Shown here: positions 56,285-64,000 of the stretch, piece by piece
Position numbering within the stretch: the stretch's first letter is position 1
Layout: every line of letters starts with the position of its first letter
Origin: Narthecium ossifragum
Taxonomy: Eukaryota; Streptophyta; Magnoliopsida; Dioscoreales; Nartheciaceae
Assembly: GCA_963920575.1 (NCBI GenBank)
Contig: OY986970.1
Span: 3,315,654 to 3,379,653, forward strand
Direction: 5' to 3'
DNA: 64,000 bases
Made by a program: the position numbers and the translations under genes
Notes under the pieces: model-generated
Database searches by the model: none
What the model saw: only the letters and a program-made list of their open reading frames with translations
Told to the model about the DNA's origin: nothing

Positions 56285-57120
56285 TGATGATCAAATGACG
56301 GAAAAATTTACTGTTTTCTTATTAGTCGAGTCACTTATCAGGGTTTTATGAGACATTATGTACATCTATCTACGTGTCGTTGTATAGGTCTTTGCACAGG
56401 GATTTGACCGAAGACTTTATTGTTCAAAACTCATGCGTGGGTATTAACATTCGAGCTATTTAATTAATAGTGGTTGCGAGTTGCGACTACACTATTTCAT
56501 ATATAGTGGACAAAGACAACTACTTTATTATTATTATTATTTCGTGTATATTTTCCACCATAATACTGCCTTTGAAAAAGCTGCTTTCATACATAGGATA
56601 TATATCTACTATATATGAAAATATACTTTAATCGACGAAGTCACATACGATATACTTAATACCACCATTCTAGCTAATTAAATGGTTATAGCAAATACTC
56701 TGTTATAGTGGATAAAATGCATATCACAGTCTATTATTCCATGCATTGGCTCCATTATATTGTCTTGAATTAAAAAAGGTTCTTTCACAAATCACATATA
56801 ACGTTAAAATACTATTTAATGCCAAATTCATGTCTATTTGTAATTCCATGTTTATAAAATAAACGACCCAAACATTAAAGTAATCATTTTTAATTTATCC
56901 TTATTTTATCTATCACCATCACTCTATTTTTTTTTTTTAATCTCATTTTTTAATTCCATTTTTTTTAACCTTATTCCGTTTTAATCTCTTTTTTTTCTAA
57001 CCCCTAACCAAACCAAACGGCTCTTTTAATGGTCTATTTGTTTAGTTAATTCTGCAAACGGCCCAGTCTTTTCAAGTCACGCGGGTCACGCCTTACCTAA
57101 AACTATGGTGGGGGTCCACC
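56285..57120. other. Intergenic with a MITE-family copy
   Basis: 56840-57030 reads on - as 'ggtttggttaggggtt' and 'aaaacggaataaggtt', the MITE family seen at 15902 and 33780. The rest is AT-rich with no gene. Confidence 0.4.
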
Positions 57121-57205
57121 TCATGAGTGGCAGGAGACGTAATATCTTCCATCGACAGGGGCATTTCTTTACCTGCGTCCGACCATCTGACTAGTGCGAA
57201 AGACA

Positions 57206-57293
57206 CACGTGTCCGAGTGGAGGAGCTTAAAATAGAAGCCTCGTTTACGAACGCGAGGAGGCTCGGAGATTCGCACGCTTGGCCTCACACGTG
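57206..57293 (+). promoter_or_regulatory. Two G-box cores upstream of RHM
   Basis: CACGTG occurs at 57206-57211 and 57288-57293, about 180 and 100 bp before the TATA box. G-boxes bind bZIP and bHLH factors in plants. Function here is inference from position. Confidence 0.5.
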
Positions 57294-57387
57294 CCTTTCT
57301 CTGGACCGCTCGATCGCCGCATCCAAATCCATCCGTCCAATTCTTTTGGAGGATTAATTTCCCAAACTACCCCTCGCGACCCGCTCC

Positions 57388-57394
57388 TATATAT
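57388..57394 (+). promoter_or_regulatory. Likely TATA box of RHM
   Basis: CCTATATATG in a GC-rich setting, followed about 30 bp later by pyrimidine-rich sequence that could be the start site. The leader is over 1 kb from here to the ATG, so at least one 5'-UTR intron is expected. Confidence 0.6.
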
Positions 57395-58128
57395 GTTCAC
57401 CCCCAACCGTTGGCTTATTTCTCAGCCCCTGTTCGAAGGGAGACCATCGGTGCCGCTCCAGCATCGCCTTCATGCGCTCCTCGTGTTAGTGCTCTTCTCA
57501 TCGGCACACTTTTAGATCTGGATTTGTACCTTGGATCCATTTGTATTTCGTGGATATATCTCTTTGCTTTGCTTGAGATCTGATCTATTTGCTCTTCTTT
57601 TCTCGCCACTTGATCCCGATCGGCTCTGTTGAGATCTGATCCAATTTGTTTGTGAATCGCCTATCTTTTTGGTTTTTTCTTTATTTTTTTTAGCATATTG
57701 TATCTGGATCTTGGAATTTATTGCGTTGTGGAGTTGGATCTGTTGTTGATTGGTTCAAATGAGGCAAGTTTGCTTTTTGTAGTGTAAATGTACGATTGTT
57801 TGTCTCAATGACTATGCTACAGTGCTACATTAGGTTTTTTCGAACGTCATAGTTTGCTGTGTTCTTAGAGTTCACGATGCGTATCTTGCTTGCATTGGCC
57901 CTGATCATACTGTTGAGTAGTTTCTGCTCATCACTATGGGTTGCAAGTTGCTCTTTATTTGATTATCCAGTCCAGATGTTCGCTCTGGAGTGGCAACAAA
58001 GTTTTCTGCTGGATCTCGTCTTTCATGGGAATTTTGGGATAAAAGTACGAAATAATCGGTTTATTGGATAATCACATAGGCTTCGATCCAGAAATATTCC
58101 TTCTAGCATTCGCATGCATTGAACTTAA

Positions 58129-58131
<3 letters not shown>

Positions 58132-58194
<63 letters not shown>
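58132..58194. repeat. (CT)n(CA)n compound microsatellite
   Basis: About 15 CT units followed by about 16 CA units, in the leader or leader intron of RHM. An intron acceptor TTCGTGCAG ends at 58429. Confidence 0.95.
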
Positions 58195-58197
<3 letters not shown>

Positions 58198-58454
58198 AGG
58201 CACATTGATTCACACACACCAGGCAAACACCCACACACTTACATGCACAGATACGAACAATTTCCTGATTGACTTTTGTGGTGAAATTTTAGTGAAAAAG
58301 GAAGATCTTGATGCCTTTTTATAAATATAAAGTCGCGCATCAGGTTATTTTCTTTCTGAAATTAGCTGTCCTGTTTATTTCTAATTAGCTGGGATCTTGT
58401 GCATCTTATATTGGTTTTGATTCGTGCAGTATTAATTTGAAAAGAGGAGATAAA

Positions 58455-60590
58455 ATGACGACATATACACCCAAGAACATACTTATTACTGGTGCAGCTG
58501 GTTTCATTGCATCCCATGTTGCCAATCGGCTCATTCGCAGCTACCCAGATTATAAGATCGTGGTGCTCGACAAGCTTGACTACTGTTCCAACCTGAAGAA
58601 TCTTCTTCCGTCACGCGCCTCGCCTAACTTCAAGTTTGTTAAGGGTGACATCGCCAGTGCCGACCTTGTGAATTACCTTCTTATCACTGAGTCCATCGAT
58701 ACTATCATGCACTTTGCAGCTCAAACCCATGTGGATAATTCTTTTGGCAACTCCTTTGAGTTCACCAAGAACAACATCTATGGTACACATGTCCTTCTTG
58801 AGGCTTGCAAGGTCACTGGCCAGATCAGAAGGTTTATCCATGTCAGTACCGATGAGGTCTATGGAGAGACCGATGAGGACGCTGTGGTTGGAAATCATGA
58901 GGCATCTCAGCTCCTCCCAACCAATCCATACTCTGCAACCAAAGCCGGGGCTGAAATGCTTGTTATGGCGTATGGAAGGTCATATGGCCTTCCCGTGATA
59001 ACTACCCGGGGAAACAATGTCTACGGCCCAAATCAATTTCCAGAGAAACTCATTCCAAAGTTTATTCTCTTGGCTATGAGTGGAAAGCCCCTTCCTATTC
59101 ATGGCGACGGATCAAATGTGAGAAGCTATCTCTACTGTGAGGATGTTGCGGAGGCTTTTGAGGTTATTCTTCATAAAGGCGAAGTTGGTCATGTTTATAA
59201 CATTGGCACAAAGAAAGAGAGGAGGGTGATTGATGTGGCGAAAGATATTTGCAAGCTTTTCTCATTGGATGCAGATTCGGTCATCAAGTTTGTGGAAAAC
59301 AGGCCATTCAATGACCAGAGGTACTTTCTGGATGATGAGAAATTGAAGATTCTAGGGTGGTCTGAGCAGACTGTATGGGAAGAGGGATTGAGAAAGACGA
59401 TGGAGTGGTACACAAGCAATCCTGATTGGTGGGGAGATGTGACTGGTGCACTGTTACCTCATCCAAGGATGCTCATGATGCCTGGGATTGAAAGGCAGTT
59501 CGATGGGTCTGATGACATCAAGGGCGTGATTTCTCAGCCAGTGAATCATCCTAGCCAGAGCAAAATGGTAGTTCCTGTTCCAAAGAGCACTAGTGGCTCT
59601 CCTCGAAAGTCTCCGTTGAAGTTTCTGATATATGGCAAAACTGGCTGGATTGGGGGTCTTCTAGGAAAGATATGTGAAAAGCAAGGAATACAATTTGAGT
59701 ATGGAAAGGGGCGTATGGAAGAGCGTTCTCAGCTCATCTTGGACATTCAAAATGTGAAGCCAACTCATGTTTTCAATGCTGCTGGAGTGACTGGCAGACC
59801 AAATGTTGACTGGTGCGAGTCTCACAAACCAGAAACAATTCGCACCAACGTTGTGGGCACTTTAACTCTAGCAGATGTCTGTAGGGAGCACAATTTGTTG
59901 ATGATGAACTATGCCACAGGTTGCATATTTGAGTATGATGCTGAACACCCTGAAGGATCTGGTATTGGATTCAAAGAGGAAGACACACCAAACTTTATGG
60001 GCTCATTCTACTCGAAGACTAAGGCCATGGTAATTTTTACTCCATTTGTGATTTCTAGTTTGATCTTCAATGTTGTGTATTTTTGTCATATAGGAATTTG
60101 TGGATCATGTATGTGAACTGCTTGCTACTTCCTGCAGGTTGAAGAACTGTTGAAAGAGTATGACAATGTCTGCACCCTAAGAGTTCGAATGCCAATATCT
60201 TCTGACCTCAGCAACCCCCGAAACTTTATTACAAAGATTAGCCGCTACAATAAGGTGGTGAATATTCCGAACAGCATGACAATCCTAGATGAGCTGCTTC
60301 CTTTGTCAGTTGAAATGGCAAAGAGAAACTGCAGGGGTATATGGAACTTCACCAACCCCGGTGTGGTTAGCCATAATGAGATTCTGGAGATGTACAAGAA
60401 ATATATTGATCCCAGCTTTAAGTGGGCTAACTTTACACTGGAAGAACAGGCCAAAGTGATAGTTGCTGCTCGAAGCAACAATGAGATGGATGCTTCAAAG
60501 TTGAAAAAAGAGTTTCCCGAGCTATTATCTATTAAAGAATCACTCATCAAGAATGTTTTCGAGCCCAACAGGAAGGTCCATGATGATTGA
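58455..60590 (+). CDS. RHM: UDP-rhamnose synthase (trifunctional RHM)
   Basis: Exon 1 is 58455-60029 and exon 2 is 60138-60590, joined across a 108-nt GT-AG intron, giving 675 residues, the normal family length. It turns UDP-glucose into UDP-L-rhamnose in the cytosol for pectin and flavonoid glycosides. The N-terminal half is a UDP-glucose 4,6-dehydratase with the NAD site GAAGFIA (13-19), catalytic D133/E134 in STDEVYGET and Y159-x3-K163. The C-terminal half, from about 388, is the 3,5-epimerase/4-keto-reductase with the NADPH site GKTGWIG (394-400) and Y519-x3-K523. ATG 58455 is chosen because it begins MTTYTPKNILITG, as in the family. A leader intron ends at 58429. All key residues are present. 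I do not assign a paralogue number. Confidence 0.97.
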
Positions 60591-61203
60591 GAGGTGCACT
60601 AAAAGCTCGCAAGTCAGAAACACCTGGGATTAACTTTTGCATTCTGTTGTAGCTAGTGCGAACATAATAAGGGAGTAGGTCATTGTGTCAATTCTAGGTC
60701 CACGATTATCGGTTTCATTTGTTCCCAGGATTTTTTGTTAGTTTCTCACGTGTCCTGTTAAGTGGTTGGCTTGTAATTTGTCTTTCTTATTTGCAGGTAT
60801 TCAGTTGCAGTAGAACTCATTTGATTTAGTAATGAAGATTTTTATCTTCTGAGATAACATGCTGTATTTGTACTCAGTTTTGTGTGCTGTGATCTGTTTG
60901 CCTTTTAAATTGTTATATCTGAGGGGTTAAAGCATTTCTGATTATCTAGGTATAGAAGCGTCGCCGTGCGTGCAGTTATACCATCAAGCTTATATCTACT
61001 TGTTTTGGTTGTGAAGTTCTCTTCTTTTATTGTTCTTTTCTGTATTCTTTGTGCATAACCAAATATTTCTATCTTTTACTAGAGAAAGGGAATGAAATTT
61101 ATGGCTGCACTCTGCCATAGGTACAAATTTACATGGCGCCATGATGATGATCTGGATGAAATCATTGCCTTCATTGATGACTTAAAGGCAGAGTTTTGCT
61201 TAA
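60591..61203 (+). other. 3' flank of RHM
   Basis: A T-rich 3' UTR probably extends to about 60830-60860, where there are AT-rich poly-A-signal-like words. No further gene is seen. Confidence 0.4.
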
Positions 61204-61208
61204 GGAGA

Positions 61209-62271
61209 TGTTGGAAAATAATAAGGAGATTAGGATCTTACTTTTACTAAGGTAGTAAGAATCCTTTATAATGAGAAGAAGAAACTTAATTCTAAACACT
61301 TAGCAGATAAGGTAAAAGAACTCCAAACAAAAGAGAAACGTCAAAGAGAAGGAAGAGGAATCCGGTGTAGATCTGAAGCTTGATCGAGGCCAGTGTACCA
61401 CACTGTGCCCTTAAGTTCGTATTGCCCACCCACCGGTGCTTCTGGATCTTCAGGCAAGGAACTCCCAGGGTACAACGATCTCCTGCGCGATTGGAAGGAA
61501 GCCGGCCTCCGATCGCCCGTCGAACCTTCGCTGGTACGGTACTCTCTTCAGGACCTTCTAGTGAAGTGGTGTGCAAAATGGATGCATGAAGCTTAACCCC
61601 TAAAGGCTGGAAAGGGTCCTATTTATAGGCTAAGGGAGGAAGCTGATTAGCCATTAGGGGAGATGGAAAGACATGCCTCATCAGCAAAAAACCAGCCAAT
61701 AGGAGACTGCCACGTCATCTGGAAACTGGCCAGTCAAGAGTCAGATTTCAATCAATTCTCCTGGAATTGAATCTAACTCAATCAATAGCATAGAAGCCCA
61801 AGAGTCGTAACTGACTCAATCAATTAATCTGAAGTCCAAGAGTCGGATCAGATCAATTCTCAAGAGGTAACTGACTCAGGCCATTAATTATGGGTAGCCC
61901 AAGAGTTAGATCCAATTAACTCATCTGAACCGTTTCGGAAGTTGAAAAGGTTCAGTGAATCCGAGCTGACTCGACCAGCTCTTGTGTGTGGCAAAAAGGA
62001 CACCCACCCCACACGGCGCACGAGCACGGCGGGCGGCGGCGGCGATGCGCGCGTGTGGGTGTTCCACCTTTAGTCCTCACATGTGTTCAAAGCCTAAAGG
62101 CTCAAAACTCTATATAAACAAGTGAAAGTTTTCTTCCACTTCCAATATAGGACTAAATTATTCTACACACATGGGCTCTCCACCTTTTTGGCTATTTTAT
62201 TAATGGGCTCTCCAAAGCCCATTTGATTCAACCCATGTATAGCCCAACTCATTTAGGCCTCAAATCCAACA
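61209..62271. mobile_element. Solo LTR (1063 bp)
   Basis: Starts TGTTGGAAAATA and ends AAATCCAACA. The TSD GGAGA is at 61204-61208 and 62272-62276. The TGTTG..CAACA ends suggest Ty1/copia. The frames inside (up to 94 codons) are not retroviral proteins. A TATA-like 'ctatataaac' near 62110 may be an old LTR promoter. Confidence 0.88.
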
Positions 62272-63244
62272 GGAGACCTGTTTACCTTGATTGTTGACTT
62301 GCTTCAAAGGAATTTATGGGGCTTTTATTAGTGAGACATAACTCCGGAGATTCTCTTGTAGAGGTAGATTGGTAAATGTGGGAAATTTAACCTGGGGAAA
62401 GGAGAACCGTTTCAACCGTAAGATGCCAGTTGATTAAGATTTCATACTTGGACTGGTTTCAGATGGTTTTGTTTGGAAGCTATGGTGCATATTTGGCAGA
62501 GAGATGAAATGGTAGTAGTTTATAGAGGTTTTTTTGTAAGTGTAATCTGCAAGTAGTAATGAGTTCCGGTAATCAGAAATTAGAGGTTTGAAAAAGAAGA
62601 AGAAGAATGTAGTTGAAGATTAGTATCCAAATATTTCCTTCTTCGCATTTCATTATTCTTCTAATGTTACTGCTCTGATTCTCACATAACATGCTGAGGT
62701 ATGATATCGCAGAGGGTTTGTAAAAACGATTTCTCATGCAACAACTGCAATTTCTTTGCTTCTTCAGCCTGTCGATGTAATTTACCCTGTTTGATTTATC
62801 CTGTTCTTTTGCCGGGAGAAGTTCTAATTTTCAAACAAAAAAGCTAAAACACACTATTTGTTTGAGTACAACATAAGAAGTCAATAGTATTGACATTTCA
62901 GGACTGAAAATAATTTTAACAGTGATATCACGAAATATAATTTTTATTTATTTATTTTAATTTTAACAGGTAAACGGATTAACCCGTTAATAAAAAAATA
63001 AATACCCATTACCCAACCCGTTTTTTCACCATAACGGGTCGGGTTTGACCTAATCTGTTTTTTACCAACTCATGACCCGTCCGTTAAGGTTCGGGTCGGG
63101 TGTTTTGACCGGGTCGAAACGGATTATCCGACCCGTTGCACACCCCTAGGAGAACTGTTGTACATGAAGCACACTGTATTCCTGGCTAACTTGTTTAATA
63201 CTCTTGTATCCGGATGCCTGTGTGATTTGCAGATTATTGAATCA

Positions 63245-63246
<2 letters not shown>

Positions 63247-63276
<30 letters not shown>
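63247..63276. repeat. (CT)n microsatellite
   Basis: A pure CT run of about 30 bases. Confidence 0.95.
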
Positions 63277-63279
<3 letters not shown>

Positions 63280-63509
63280 CTCGACTAATTATGTGCACAG
63301 CCAACAAAGTATCAAGAGGGTTTGTGCCGTTCGGCCATGTGTGGCAACATGGTGTGTTCCTGTCAGCGAGCAGGCATGAAGTGAGTCCATTATAATGTAT
63401 ATCCTTCGTTGCTTCAGGGATCATTGTCTTCGGTTCCACATAGATCTTGGACCACCTCTCTTTCATATCTCAGGCTATATAAAATCCAAAGTACTGTCTC
63501 TCCTACACT

Positions 63510-63512
<3 letters not shown>

Positions 63513-63565
<53 letters not shown>
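63513..63565. repeat. (AT)n microsatellite
   Basis: A pure AT run of about 53 bases. Its length is likely to vary between individuals and may be imprecise in the assembly. Confidence 0.95.
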
Positions 63566-63567
<2 letters not shown>

Positions 63568-64000
63568 TCTGCCAACAGACTTTACCTGGCAATTGCTTCT
63601 AATTAAAAGGGATTAGAGTCTTCTATAAGGATTAGATTGCACCAGCCTAGTTTTTTTTATTATTATTTATGAATTGAGCCATCTGGCTAGTATTTATTTA
63701 CACCAAGTCAGTCAGGGCCACAACCCCCTCCTCTTTGTGCCATACAAAACTGGTGCAGGAATGCCTACACCTTTTAGCAATACGATCAGCCATCACATTC
63801 AATGATCGTGTGCGGAACAAACAAAAACAACACAACTTCAAACTGCAACACCAGCTTCCAAGCATACTTAGCCATCTGTTCCATGTTCATGGGCAGATTT
63901 TTCCACCATTGAGCATTTCCATCATATCACTGATATCGGATTGAATAATAATCTTGTTTATGTATCTCTCCTTAGCCACTTCATTGTATAGATGACAGCA

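Larger units (their letters stand above)
62277..64000. other. Intergenic; microsatellites and a possible hAT end
   Basis: No gene is supported. 62945-63150 repeats 'acccgtt' and 'gggtcggg' and ends TTGCACACCCCTAG; on - this reads CTAGGGGTGTGCAA, typical of a hAT terminus, but its partner end was not found. Microsatellites follow. Confidence 0.4.

Noticed and set aside
1..64000. CRISPR arrays, operons or prokaryotic islands
   Set aside because: Spliced genes and plant retrotransposons show nuclear plant DNA. The tandem repeats lack the uniform unique spacers of CRISPR.

Overview
The window is nuclear DNA of a flowering plant. It has GT-AG introns, plant-only families (trifunctional UDP-rhamnose synthase, a VQ protein, an early nodulin-like phytocyanin) and a heavy load of plant transposons. 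It is a scaffold piece with a 200-N gap (22422-22621). I cannot place the species, nor decide between monocot and dicot.

Five host genes are supported. (1) A ten-exon S4-domain RNA-binding protein gene, + strand, about 812-4653. (2) An intronless VQ-motif gene, - strand, 9251-10033. (3) A two-exon early nodulin-like protein gene, - strand, 28402-29594. (4) A membrane-anchored alpha/beta-hydrolase gene with a 5'-UTR intron, - strand, 48944-49987. (5) A two-exon RHM (UDP-rhamnose synthase) gene, + strand, 58455-60590. They do not form a pathway or cluster and look like ordinary dispersed genes.

Most of the rest is transposon. A three-level nest lies at 23519-28114: a 5'-truncated LINE, cut by a solo LTR, which is cut by a second solo LTR, each with its own target-site duplication (TSD). 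A diverged copy of the middle LTR lies at about 31005-33310 and also abuts a LINE remnant. A Mutator-like element with long terminal inverted repeats (about 34143-40916) contains a complete Ty3/gypsy chromovirus-type retrotransposon (34482-40138, TSD CACTC) whose LTRs differ at one base but whose pol is broken. An apparently full-length L1-type LINE with an open ORF2 of 1335 codons lies at 41578-47596 between 21-bp TSDs. Two more solo LTRs (51935-52265 and 61209-62271) have perfect 5-bp TSDs.

Two related elements in opposite orientation (about 19200-22130 and 51850-54860) carry the same layout: a GC-rich block, a conserved spacer and an AAAGATGAAAATG-type minisatellite. In the first, the minisatellite flips orientation half-way and makes an imperfect palindrome of about 1.7 kb. 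Small Helitron-like elements lie at 54966-56284. Several MITEs and possible SINE heads fill other gaps.

No clearly new biological system was found. The most unusual items are the flipped minisatellite element, the GATCGATC arrays shared by two different LTRs, and the young-looking retrotransposon with decayed coding sequence.
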